Translations under genes and position numbers: made by a program | Assembly (NCBI RefSeq): GCF_901933205.1 | Contig: NC_044573.1 | Coordinates: forward strand, 27,153,493-27,217,492 | DNA from: Camarhynchus parvulus | Taxonomy: Eukaryota; Chordata; Aves; Passeriformes; Thraupidae | DNA: 64,000 nucleotides | Reading direction: 5' to 3' | Notes under the pieces: model-generated | What the model was told of the DNA's origin: nothing | The model's database searches: none | The model's input: the letters and a program-made list of their open reading frames with translations, nothing else | Shown here: piece after piece, positions 25,291-38,090 of the stretch | Numbering within the stretch: position 1 is the first letter of the stretch | Layout of the letters: every line of letters begins with the position of its first letter

Positions 25291-25496
25291 CCGCCTCACC
25301 GCCCGGATCGCTCCGCGCCGTTCCCTCCCCCTCCCCTTCCCCCGACAGTGAAGTGGATTGCGAAACGAGTCCCGGCCCTGCGCGCCCTCCTCGCAGGGCA
25401 CCCCGCACCCCGAGTGCCGCTCCTTCTGCCCCAGAGCCCCGGCGCAGGAAGGAGCGAGGTGCGGGAAACGGAGGGAAGCAACGCTTGTGAAACGGC

Positions 25497-25539
25497 GGGG
25501 GGAAGGGGGGCAGCGAGAGAAGGGGGGTGGGGACCGGGG
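25497..25539 (+). promoter_or_regulatory. CALM2: G-quadruplex-prone tract upstream of CALM2
   Basis: The plus strand has five G runs of 4-6 bases: 25497-25502, 25505-25510, 25522-25527, 25529-25532 and 25536-25539. It lies about 240 bp upstream of the inferred start, on the non-coding strand relative to CALM2. Confidence 0.6.
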
Positions 25540-25618
25540 CTAGGGACTATTTCTCTGTGCGGAAGAGGATTTTAGGAAAAAATGCCGAGGAGTGTGGGGA
25601 CTCCGTAAGGAGGGCGCT

Positions 25619-25650
25619 GATTGGTGGGTTCGTACCTGCAATGCGTCACT
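25619..25650 (-). promoter_or_regulatory. CALM2: CCAAT box and CRE-like site upstream of CALM2
   Basis: On the minus strand there is CCAAT (plus-strand attgg at 25619-25623, in the extended NF-Y form CCACCAATCAG) and, about 20 bp further upstream, TGACGCA (plus-strand tgcgtca at 25642-25648), a CREB/ATF-like half site. NF-Y and CREB sites side by side are common in constitutive, inducible promoters. Use here is inferred. Confidence 0.5.
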
Positions 25651-25973
25651 CGGACATGCACACTCTGGGCTGGGAAGGCGGGCACCCCTCCCCCCGCCCG
25701 CAGTGCGTGAGGGCCGGAGCGGGCCCGCAGCCCCGCGGAGCCGCCGCCGCGCTGTGCTCGGCCTCCGGCCCAGGGCGGCAGCCGGGTCCCCCGGAGAGCC
25801 TTGCTGCAGCATTTCGAGCTGCTGTCTCCGTGCTGTGCTCCGGAAAGCCTCACCCACACAGAGTAACCAAATGAGACTCGCTCTGTATCCAGCACAGTCC
25901 AGAAAAATTCCCACCTCGCGCCGCAAGCTAGAGATGCTTCATCGCTTGGTAGCGTCGTGAAAAAGAATAGATT

Positions 25974-26235
25974 TCATAGAATCAATTAGGTTGGGAACGA
26001 TCGCTGAGATCATCGAGTCCAAGACGTGACCGATCTCCGCCATGGAACTAGACCGTGGCACCGAGTGCCACATCCAGGCTTTCCTTAAACACTTCCAGGG
26101 ATGGTGACCCCATCACCTCCCTGGGCAGCCCATTCCAATGTCTAATCTCCCTTTCTCTGAAGAAACTCCTCCGCATGTCCAACCTAAACCGCTCCAATTA
26201 GACATTTTCCCTTTTCCTCCCGTTTCCCCTGCTAG
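25974..26235 (-). mobile_element. CR1 LINE 3' fragment upstream of CALM2
   Basis: It starts with tcatagaatcaattaggttg, then gagatcatcgagtccaag, ccacatccaggctttcctt, acttccagggatggtgac, ctgggcagcccattccaatg and ctccgcatgtccaacctaaa. These are the successive signature blocks of avian CR1 in reverse orientation. It is 5'-truncated with no coding capacity. The last recognisable block fades near 26235, with a diverged remainder perhaps reaching 26260. It sits only about 0.7 kb upstream of the CALM2 start, just outside the CpG island. Confidence 0.92.
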
Positions 26236-28083
26236 GAATCGCATATGCCCCGGTCCTGTGCCTAAGCACAGGTGGCCAGCAATTCTGAGCTAAAATCTGG
26301 AGTCTTATAAGGGTTTTCTGTAAGATGCATTTGGACAAATGGCTCCAGGTGCAATTTTCAAACTTGCACATGTATTTTCAAAGATAATTCAACAGAGAGC
26401 TGCAATATTGGCTGAATCCAGTGACAGCAGATCTACCTGTCCTCTGTGGAAACCGCAACACTCATTTTCGGGACCATAAATACATTATTAAACTTCGGGG
26501 GCCTGAGTTAAACTTTTCTGACCTAAGTTTGAACACAAATCACAATACCAATTACATTTCAATGAAAAATTACCTACTTCCACATTTATTGAAATTATTA
26601 TTTAGTTGATATTTACACAGTATGTCAACAAATAGGTTTTATACCTATCAGTACACAAACTAGAGCAATGGCTCTCACTTTGCACACTAAAGAGGTTTTA
26701 CTTATCTCGGTTCGTCACAGTCTTTGGTTTATAGGCCGCAGAAATAGGATGTGCTTGGGATGGGACTGTCATTAATGAACTCATAAAACAAAAATTCTGT
26801 GAGTTTTTCCCCCGAACATTAATTCAAATTCTCAGGACTGCTTTCTTTTCAGGATCTTATATCCACTGAATTCAGAAACAAAGTGGAGGGGAAAAAAACA
26901 GAAGAAGGCCTAGTTTCTTAAAATAGTCAAGGACCCCTTTATTAAGTACAGTGCCTCTCATTCTCACTTTGTGTTCATAGGCAATACATAAAACACCACC
27001 ATAAAAGCTGGCCTTCAGCCTTGAAATCTATCTGCAGTTACTGTTTTGTGATGCACTGGTTTGTTAGGCCTCCTTTCCCTTTACCTGTATTTATAGTCCA
27101 CAAATCAAGCACATCTGAACTATTGTCTTTTCAAACTCTGATAACATTTTTTCAATGTGTAATGTGTGCCTAGATGAATAAATTACTTCCCAAAGCAGGA
27201 AATGCCAAGGTTATTGTTACCCATGCTTCCTCCAACCACTGCCATAGGAAGCAGGAGCAAATCCCTGCCTGTGGTCTGGCTATGCTGGATGCAGACAACT
27301 GAGCTCCAGTCGAATTTTCCTCCTCCCTGATGCCCCCTTTGGTTCAATTTTGGGGATTGCTCTGACATTCCCAACTTCTTTACACTTGTAGAGGCATGAA
27401 TCTGTGCAGAAAAGTTCTTGACCAAAAAAATTCATCACCTGCTCTAGATTTGGGATAAAAGTGGCATAGCAGTGCTCAGGGTGCATTCCTGTCACACCCT
27501 CAAATCTGGAGCAGAACAGAGCAGAGTGCTAGTGCATTTTGTAGAGCAAACCCATCTCCTGTAGAGACCTTAGCTTGGTCTTGGCAACAGAATGCCCATG
27601 GGTGCATGGTGCTGGGCCTCATATGCCAAGACCTCACCTTGGCATCTGTCTTTTATCCTCACATTACCTCAGAGAGGCAAAATATTGTGACACCTAGGTT
27701 GCTCAGGTGCCCAGGCTCAAGGAATCTGTTGAGATATCATAAATCTGCACTTCTGTGAAACTGGTCCTGAGGGATTTGATGAGAAATATGTGGAAGGGTT
27801 GTATTGAGATAGCAAATTCTGTCTGAGTCCTGTTCCTGGAGTTTACCACTGGCCATTACAAGCATGGAGGCTCTAGGAAACATGAGGTCCACAGCATGAG
27901 TGAGTTGTAGGCTCATTAATTATGGCTTAAGGGCCTGCTGAGGAGCAGGGACTTGAATGCAAGGGTCCCAGAGAACCTGACCACCATACTATATGTTTTT
28001 GTGTATGTCCCTTAAAGGATTTGGTATCTGTAATTTGAATTAAATTCTTCATACTCTTTTTAGCCACATTTAGTTTACTCTAA

Positions 28084-28116
28084 AGAAGTGGTCATTCAGA
28101 AGAAGTGGTCATTCAG
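28084..28116. repeat. Short tandem duplication, 17-bp period
   Basis: The motif agaagtggtcattcag occurs twice, 17 bp apart, without mismatch. It looks like a recent replication-slippage event. Confidence 0.85.
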
Positions 28117-31100
28117 AGCATCCTCCCTCTGCTGTGTGTTTCTCAGGCCCCCTGGTTCCTTGATCTCTCTCTCTCTCCCTCTCTTCCATTTCTCTGTTCT
28201 TATGTGTCTCCTTTTTTCCATCTGCATTTTCCTACAGCAGCACCCATTTCCTGTGGGTTTCATCACCACCCCCACCCTGCTTCCATCTGTTGAAGAGATC
28301 AGCCACGAAGTTAAGTTGCAATTACACTACCCGTGAAATTACACCAACACTTCCAGTGGCATTACTAAGCATTAAAGAGAACACCCTGGCAAAATTAATG
28401 CCAGAGGGGGGAATTTGCCCCTTGCACAAACGGGTTGTTGGCAACCTCAGGTAGGTAAACCAGCAATCCTCAGGTATATTTGGGTAGCCAGAGAGGCAGA
28501 GTTGCTTTTCAGCAGCCTAGCTGACACTCTCTGCAGCCTGCATTGTGCCACGAGGGGCAGGGAAATACATCAAATGACCGGCCCCAGCTGCAGGCTGTGA
28601 CTCTGGCACCTCTGACAGAGCAATAATGGGAAATGATGGTAATTTCTCTGTTGCAATGGTCAGGTATAGTTCTACCAGCTCAGTCTTCTTAACATGATAA
28701 TTTCTCTCTCTGCTATGTAATTTAATAGATTTGTCAATGTTTGTGATCTGTGCTTTTTTTCTTCCCCCTCAACACAAAAATACAGTTTTACAGAAGTACG
28801 GTTTAAGGATTAGGGCAGCAAATTAGAAAAGCAATTTGAGTTCCAAGGTTAGATGAGCTGTATATGCCAGCAATTTTCACAGTTACTCTTTGTGGTATAT
28901 TTAATATTGTGTAAATGCAATTTGTTCTATTGTTTTAATAATACTTTAGTGGATCATTTGGACTGATGTATACAGAATGCTGTGCCATGGTACAAGAATG
29001 CTATAGCTGCTTCCTCAAGATTATTGTAATAGTTTGAACAACCTAATTAGAAATTAACTGCAAATTTTATAAGTGAATTTCTGAGATAAGAAGAAAAAAG
29101 TTCTCTATTTATCATAAGTACTAATACTTAGCATTTCACTGCTGCATACAGAAGGAAAATTGCTCATGGCTGTTTTCCCATAATGGGTCTGATTTTTTCC
29201 AACTTTTTCTGTAACAGAACCTGCTTCCCTGAGAAAGGCCTTTATCCTCAATTCCAGCTATATGGGCATAAAACTGAGGTGAAAATCAATATTTATCCAC
29301 ACAGATGTATTTGGAAGGCCCATTCAGCCCTCAGCAAGGAAAAGCTTAGTTATCTACAAAATATTAAGGTGATAAATGAGACATCTTGGCTTCTGGTATT
29401 CTGAGAGCATCTATTGATGAAATGACCCAGAATGCTGAGAACTGGGAGGCTACCCTCACCTCACCTGGATGGCAGAAGTGGATGGAAATAACCAGAGGCT
29501 TATGGACTGTGTTGGATGGAAGACACCTCCTCTAATACAAACATGGTTGTGGGAATAACTGCACTTTGTCCTTGCATTTTGAAAGCCTTGTCCTGTCCTT
29601 TGTGCCTGGTCCCTAGAGCACTCACAAGCACTCACACCTGGACTGCATAGTGTCCAAAATCATGGGGATAGCATTTCTCCCCCTAGGGACTATGGACAGG
29701 TGATTCCTCCATACTTCACTTTCTGTGGGAAGTGCATAGACAAGAGCAGTACCCGGCAGAAGGGACTGCATTACCTGCTTTCAGAATATACCTGTGGCTG
29801 TGTCAATGCTGAAGGTGGCCCAGGCATATCCCAAACAGCTTTTAGGTAATTCAGACAGGAATTCCAGGGCAGCTCTAGGAGTGTGGTTCCTTCCATGGAG
29901 CACCAGACCCACTGGAGAAGCCAGGCAGGTTTGAAGCCAGCGGATATAGAGCTCTGTTGTTGGGATTACACTGCTGCCCTCCTCAAGACTAGATGTAAAA
30001 CTGATTCAGGTGACCTAAAACTGACTCTTTAACTATATTGTGACCACTCACTAACACAAAACAAGACAAGAGAGTCCAAAAAGGCAGATAGGTGTACTCA
30101 CATAAAACTGGGAGGCTGGAGGAAGCCACAATATCTAATAATAGGCTCTAGACTAGTATTAAGAGTAAAAAGCCAATGGGACTCTCAATATTTTTCTTTT
30201 TTTCTTAGTTTCAAAGAGATAAACAACTGCTTCCATTTTATGAGGATTTCTGATGGAACATTGCCCATAAACCTGCAGTATTTTCTGTGCTCCTATGAGT
30301 ATAACCTAGCTCTAGGTCTTCATCTCACCAGTGTATCATTCTGGAAGGTGAGAATGCTGCCTGGGCAGAGGCAGTAAGAGATCCCATTTCTAAACTCTGT
30401 TCTTGAAGTACAAGAATAGATGGCCCTCACACAAACTCTGAGCAAGATCTTACTTTTTCTGTGTTTCACTTTCTAAAATACCTTAATAGGAGGGAAAGCA
30501 TAGACCCCGTATTTACTCCGAAATAACAGAAATCCCACAGTCATCATCTTTAGTACAGTTCTGTTTTCCCAGGAGTGGAAATAATACTGTAGCACTTACA
30601 AGAGGCAGCATAAAGTCCAGGAAATTGCAGAATGTATTCCAATATTTTCAGATTCTGCAAAGGCTTCTTTTTCTTTCCTTTGATGAGCTGTAAGAGGAAG
30701 CCATCAGGAGTCAGCAGCTCTCCCACCCATGGGGCAGAAGCCTTTGTCTGTGAGAAGCACCACCCAGTTATTATCATCACAGCTTGACAAGATGCATCCA
30801 AGCAACTGTTTAAACTTCCCCTCATGTGAAGATCTAGAAGACAGTGGTCAAGGAAGTACTTGGTAATTCTCCATTTTGACAGGAAGAAATAAGAGGAAAA
30901 ATATGCTTTTCTGCATCTGAAGACTCTTAGTTTTGGTGGCTTTCTACATGGAAGGTTTTCATTCTAACATATTTTTTCTTTATTAACAAACAAAAAGGAC
31001 AAAATCATAGGTAACTATTAAAAAATTCCTGGGGGAGGCAAAGCACTGCTTATAATAGAGTTATTGCTGCAGCCTTAATTAGGGCATGGTGCCAAATACC

Positions 31101-34100
31101 TCTGTGATGAAAAACAAATCGATGTAATGATGCTTTCCCGTTACCTTTTTTTTGGAGTAATTAAATGTCACAAAATATTTTCCATACTTCCTACGGGGAC
31201 CAGGGCATATGGGACTGATTTACAGAAGAAGTCAAAAGGATTTTCTTTAAAACTAGTGCAGGCAAACAGACTGCTGGAACTGAAAGTTAAAATATATTTT
31301 AATTTTCACCACAGCAAAGGGTGAAGCACTTATTGACTGTAAAATTTGAAATACAGTGTAGAATCTGACTAGATTAACTTAGTATATCTACTTCCCTTTT
31401 TTTTCCCAAACATACATTGTTTCACCTAAGCTGAAACTGCTCTGGAAATTCAAACCCTGTCATTAAGTCTTGTGCTCTAAGATCCTGCATGTTTAAAGAG
31501 ATTTATGTCCGCACACAGTGACAGCTGAAGAATCCACCTCTGTTGAATTCAGTAGGCTTTTCACTGGCTTTCTTTCAGCAGGACACATCCTGAGCATCTT
31601 ACTCACTTTTTCCTCTATTTCCACTCAGGCATGCTTTCAGAGGGGTTTATCCAACACAAGGGCCGATTAAATACTGAGCAAACAGTTCAGAATTTGGCTG
31701 CTTTTATAAATAATGATTCACAGGTTTGATTTAGCTACAGATGAGCCTGAGCCACAAAAAAAATTGCATCTGGATCCTAACTGTGTCAACTCCCATGGCA
31801 GAGATTTTTTTTTCCCAGCCAAAGCTTGGCCTGAAAGTTCATGCAGAAAGACAAACTGTGAATCAGAAGCCTGCACCAGTGCCCCGGGTGAAGTGCGTAC
31901 CAAGATAGCCTGCAGCCACATGCCAGCTTGCCATTGACCTTTTATCTGCATAAATAGTCCTGACCTTTGGGCTGCTCAAATTAGTCAAGCTGCTCGAGCA
32001 GGCAATATCACAGCCCTCTGCGGCTCAGGCTGCATCTCTCTGCCTCTTCCCTCTCGTGCCATCTCCTTCGCTGGGCAGTGAAGGCATGTGGGGACACGGG
32101 ACAGCTTTCTTACCTCTGGGGACATCCTCTGCCTTGAAGGAAATCCACCACTCGCTGGCTGGGACCGTACCAAAGCCTCATTACATCAACTCAGTGACAC
32201 AGAGAAGACCAAGTTAAGGAAGTGACAATCCACCTTTGGATTGATACATTTCTATAGGGCACAATAAACCTGCTTCTTGCTGTGCCTCTCATTATCTTCC
32301 ATTACATAAAAGAAGTCCTAAGAGTTTGAAATCAAAAGAGATGAGTTGTTAACAAAATAGTTATTCTTTTGCTGAGCCTCAAAGTGAGTTGTTTGTCTTA
32401 AAAAGAAAAGGTAGATCACTAAATCACTCTAATCTACTTTTTATTCACTGGACTGTGTGTTGTGTAGGGTTTAATGCCCATTATTTTCTCAGTAGACCAG
32501 AGCTAGCATGCTCTCTCATGTAAATAAACATTTAGTCCTATTTCAAAATGCATCACTCGTGTCCCTGAAACCACAGCAGTTTTAGTTATTTTGGAAACAG
32601 GTATTTGCACAGTTTTACAGGCACATTTTTTCCAATTGTTTAGAAGAAGTCCTTCAGTTGTTTAACGACAATATTGACTAGGCCTGAGGGGAAGAAAAAA
32701 CGAGTAGGGTATTTTTAAGGATACAAAGCATGAAAAAAAATACAAACATTTTCATGGTTCTGCAAGATGCCGACTGCACAGACACAATTCAAAGGGAGGC
32801 TACTATCCCTGAAATTCTTTCCAAAGCTCTTTTTATCTGATTTATTCTTTACCCAGAGCTTTTTTCCTTTTGTCTGTTTCAGTCATGGACTACCAGATCC
32901 CAAGTGTATTTTTCCACATCATGTACATTGTCTGCATGATGCTTTAAAAATTCAATTGACTCTTACTATACATCCTGGAGACATATTTATTTGTACCAAG
33001 GAAAACTGTCAGGCAGGTAGTGAGACAGCTAATAAGTAGTCACTGATCCCCATGTTTTTAAAACTAGATTTGAGGGAGCCATCCTGTAAGTGAGAGTGGG
33101 AGCTGCATGCTGAGGCACGTGCCTACTGCCTTTGGCAGATGTGTTGGAAGGGAACTCATTGTTCTGCTGCATCACGTCCTTCAGCTCTGCAGTGAAGTCT
33201 AACCCACAGCTGTCTGGGGGAGCTGAATTTCACCCCACATTTCAGGAACATCTGCACCATCAGTCATATGGTGAGCCACCCAAAAATCAAGTGTCTCTTT
33301 CCCAGAAGAATGGTATGGAAGAATGCCACAAGTTCTGAGAATGAGCTATGAGGGTGCAAAACCTGCAGGTGCATCTTTGTGCTGTGCAATTGGAGGGGGT
33401 GCAAGAGAGGGTAAGGGCTTCTTGCTCCTATTTCCATAAGCAGCTCCACAGAAACAAGATCTTGTGACTCTCAAAGTCCATTTGCAGCAAATTACAAATT
33501 ACAGCATCTCCCTCTTTACTCACACCTGAGAAAGGGCATTTATGTTTCACCAGGGAAGCAAATGAAGGGAGGGCTGGGGGATGTGGTCTGCATCCCTCTC
33601 CTCTAGAGCCACGGAGCCCCTTATGCACAAGCTGTGCTACAGCTGCAGAGAGGAAAAAATGTGGGCTACCCTTGCTGAAACATTGGCAGCACATCACTGT
33701 TTACAACTGGAATTTTTGCTGCGGGCTTTTACCAATGACAACTTAGGACAGGAATAGGAAACTTCACATGATGATGAGGTCAACTTTTTTTCGCTTGTCC
33801 AGTGCCCCTAGACGAACACAAAGCTGCTGAAGTTAAGATTTATGATTGCTTGCAAAAAATTGAGCTTGAGCCACGATTTTTAACTTTTGTGTTATCTTTT
33901 ATAGCAGCATACTCATTTGAAACTTTTAAAAGCAATTTGAGTTGCTTTCATTTGATCCTCATTTCTGCTCCCCCACTCGATTATCTGTGCCTGTCCAGGA
34001 GCAATTTTAAGTTGGCCCATTCTCAAGTAAAAGAGAGGGCATTGTGTGTGTTTGCAAAGCATGTTTAACTTGCGTCTTTCATCTGTGATTAATATTAGAT

Positions 34101-37100
34101 CAATTGAACTACATAAGTAAGTAATTCACCTACAGACCTGACAGACCAACAGTAATTTCTTCCCCTCAGAGTTTACAGCTTGCAGGTGTCTTTTTTAATG
34201 GTTTCATTTCCTTTTGTGTACCTGGAGATAAAACCAGTGAACTAGACAATTGTGTGCAGAAGAGGGAAGGCTGCTTGGCTGTTGTTCTCTGCCCCCATCC
34301 CACTGCACTCAACATACATAAACATGCATAAAAAACATAGAGTGAGAATAAAATAACCACTTTGCATGTTGCTTCTGCTGTCATGGTTTGTGCATGAGAA
34401 GTAGACTCCAGCTCGGCCTTCTGGTTTGGATAAAGGCCCTGTAAAATAATTTCTACCACGAGACTAGAGGTCTGGTTTTGTTCTCATGCAAATGAAATTA
34501 GTGGAATTATATAAGCAAAAAATCAGGGGCAAATGAGAGGAAACTCTTATTTGCTCTTTTGTGTTTTTGTGGAGTTGGATTTCCTATGCAGAAGGCAATG
34601 CTGTCAGAAAAGATGGAAAGTGTGTCAACAGGCACCTGGCCTTGGGAGGGCCACAGCACTTCAGCCTTGCAAGCTGTGTGAGGCACACACACAGCTGGCT
34701 GTCAGAGGGTGGCTTGAAGCAAAATAAACTCCCCAGACCAGGAAGCCCCTTGGAGCTAAGTAAGAGAAAACACTAAGTGCAGGGGGTCTAGATGAATCCC
34801 ATCCCCTCTCCACCTTGTCCAGGGGCCTATATCAAAGCTGTTGGAAAGGATGTCCTTCTAGCCAGGAATCCTTTCCTAAAAATAATTGTGTAGGACCTCT
34901 CTTTGGAAGCAACGATGGGAGGCTTTTCCTCAGAATCCACCCCAGCACCACTTCAGGCTGTGTGCTGTGCTGGTACTGGGCTAAAGCTCTTTATCCGTGG
35001 GAATTCTCCTCCCTCCACCATTAGCTGCGTATGTAAAACCCTGCATAAGCCATTGTAGTCTCTGGGATCTGGGGGTGGAGAGTGGAATGGAAGAAATCTT
35101 GTAGCAGAATATATTTAGCTTCCATCTCTTCCAGAATGCTCCTTCACACCTCCCAGTTAAGTGCATCCAGCCCTGTACTGAGACATGAAATGCAGAAGAA
35201 CCAGCAGAGCTTTCTGCCTCATTGAAGGGGCTCAAATATATACTTTAATAAAGCAGCCTTTGTATATAAAACATAAAAGGGACCCCCCTAGTTATTAGAA
35301 AAAAGACATTTTAAACACAGTTCATAGGAAAGAACCTAGGTTGGTTCCTAATGCTATTCAGCCATACTGAAAAAAATTTCATATCTGTTCAGAACTTTAA
35401 AGTGGGATGAAGACTATTGGCTAAAAGGGCAGAAATCACATTAACCAAGCTGCCTTTTGCCTGCAACGTCTGGTCCTTGGTGTTTGTCACTTACCAATGC
35501 TGCAGAACTTATTACTTGTCCATAAGGAGTGCTGCTGAAGGCAGGGAGTAACCAGTTCATGGTTATCTGCTGTGATGAAAACCTGAGAGTTTGAAGTGGA
35601 CGTTATTCATTGCAGCCACTGTGACTGAGGCCATTTCATATGGAAACAATTAAGAGGCAAAAAGCATATCATAACAAAGGAATGAGAAGAAAGATCAGGA
35701 AATACAAGCAGATTGGATCATTCTCTAAAAATGGATACAGTATTTACTGTTGGCAAATATAATAAATCTAAGACTTGAATTATCACAGGACAGCAGACAG
35801 GACTCTGAATTGCAGATTTTTTATGCAGTCTAAGAGGAAACAGTTGAGATTAATGGTGAATGTAGAATTTAGGTCTAGAATAGAATAAAATGTAACTTAT
35901 TTCATATGTGTGCAGAATGGAATCTGAAAATAAGGCGTTTAAAAAGTCACGATTGGAAATTATGTAGAAATGAAAAGAAAGGGGAAATAAAAAAATATGG
36001 TCCATGAGCATTTCCTTAAAAGAAAGGGGAAAATCTAAATGGACATTGAAGAACATCCACAGCAATTTGCACATTTTCTTGAGACCAATATAAATGCAGC
36101 CAGAAACAGAAAATGGCTAAAGAGAAGAATCTCTTTCTAAGAGGTGTTTACTCTTACAGGCAGTAAAAACCCAGGGGAAGAGTTTTTCTTCCATTGCTAG
36201 TGGAGAACAAGTGAGGCAGTTACTGGAAAGCATATACTGTAATAAAGAATTCTGAAACAGCATTTAATATTTCTGTCTGGCTGAGTAATTAAATGAACGA
36301 ATTTTCAGCACTAAGTGATATGACATAGACTGTCAGTCATGCACAGCTGGGAGCCAGGATGTCCATGTCTCTCAATTCCTAAGGTAGTCATCTCAACTTG
36401 CAGGAAACTTTGGAAATCACTGTCAGTAGCTACCAAGACTAGGTTTCCTAGCGCTGTACTGCCATGCCCTGGTCCTGCATGCACACTCACACACCAGTTT
36501 TCAATATATCACAGCCTTGGGTGAATTTAACATAAACTTACATTGTCAGGTGATAGGAAACTGCCATCCAACTCTTCTGTCTTGACCATTGCCTAGGAGA
36601 CTAATTTCTATTGCTGCTGAAATCAATTTGAGTTTTATGACTGGCCTCACTGGAGCCAGGATTTGGCTTAGTGTCTGGCTGTAAGCAGCTAATCGTTTTT
36701 CTGACAACAGCTTGGAGCTGGTGTAAGTCAAAGCAGAAATATTTAATGCCTTGAGACTGGCAGATCATCCCATTCATGCTCTTGGCTTACCTGGCAAAAG
36801 GGGTATCAGCTATTGATGCCTTCATTCCTGTTCAAACACTCTGCTTTCCCCTTTAAATAACAGGAATGCATAGGTGGAAGTCATCTCACTTCTTCAGAAA
36901 GCTGAGAACTGTGCAAACACCCACTAAAACTGGCCAGCATACACTGAGCAAAGGGTTGGTCAAGGGAACACCTGAACCTCTGAATGGGACACCACAGACC
37001 TGGCCTAGTGCCTCCGCTGTCATCCTCCCTCATCCTGCCCTCCCTGTGCTCCCCTCACACCTCCACACTCCTCACAACATGTGACATTCTGCATCTCACT

Positions 37101-38054
37101 TGTCTGAAGCTACCAGAGCTTGAGAAGGCTGGGCTGGGTGGTGTTGGCCCTCAGTGCTCTCTGTCCAGCTGCTTCTCCCTTGCTGGAGCATCCCTTGGAG
37201 CCAGTGAACACACCTCCGGCACTTCCTGCTGCTCATCCCCAAGGCACCAGCTTGGATCACTCAGGCAACCACTGAGGCTGCCAGCTGCAAATCCATGTGA
37301 TTTCCAGTCCTTTCCCAACTTTGGGAAATGCTTTTGCCTAAGCAGTAGTGCAGTGGAGCAAGGCAGGAGGCAGGCAGTTGGGAGAAGGGATAGTCCCACA
37401 CAGGATGTGAGTTTCATCCATCTACTGGCTGGGCACAGAAAGCAGAGGTTGCAGAACAAGTAATCCTGGGTGCCTTTAGCATTTTAGAAAGAGCTACATA
37501 TATGACACAGTTTCTCCAGAACTTCCCTTTAAACAGTAAAATTTCTGCCCATTTGTATTCACAGGTCTTACGATCCTATTTTTAAATGGAATGTAGGTGT
37601 TCACGAACGGCGGGTGTGAGACTGACAGCACTAGACCAGAGCTCTCCATTTGCAGAATAACTGCTGCATTGACTACTATGCTGCAACTCCTGTCATGGAA
37701 ATACCAAGGACTGAGAGGATCTTCCCATCTCTGGGCTTATTTTGCCTTTGTCCTTGCAGCTGAAGCTGCCTCAAAGGGAACCAGCAACTAAGATGGGCTG
37801 TGGATGTGTGTGTGTGTTCACATGCATGTTCAAACCCTTGCTAGAACACACAAAAGATTATCAGTCCTTCAGACAGTAATTACTTTTAAGCCTCAGCAAT
37901 TAATTTTAATTTTTGTACTCCATTGCCATGGAAGTAGCTTTCCACATGATGTTTTGAGCTCTCTCAGACATCCTTAAAAAACACGTTTAGGTCACTTCTT
38001 CTTTATTTGTTAACTTTTTGTTCTTGAGTATAAAGAGCTCAGGCTGGGTACTTG

Positions 38055-38090
38055 TACCCAACTTTGGAAATACCCAACTTTGGAAATACC
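38055..38090. repeat. Short tandem repeat, 16-bp period, 2.25 copies
   Basis: The unit tacccaactttggaaa occurs twice exactly and a third copy begins (tacc). Confidence 0.85.

Noticed and set aside
32108..32173. Minus-strand donor CCAGAG|GTAAGA suggesting an exon
   Set aside because: A single good donor without a matching acceptor, conserved frame or neighbouring exon is expected by chance in 64 kb.
36984..37463. 159-codon plus-strand frame
   Set aside because: Composition is Ser/Pro/Leu-rich, no domain is seen, and the opposite strand is open as well, so chance is the simplest explanation.
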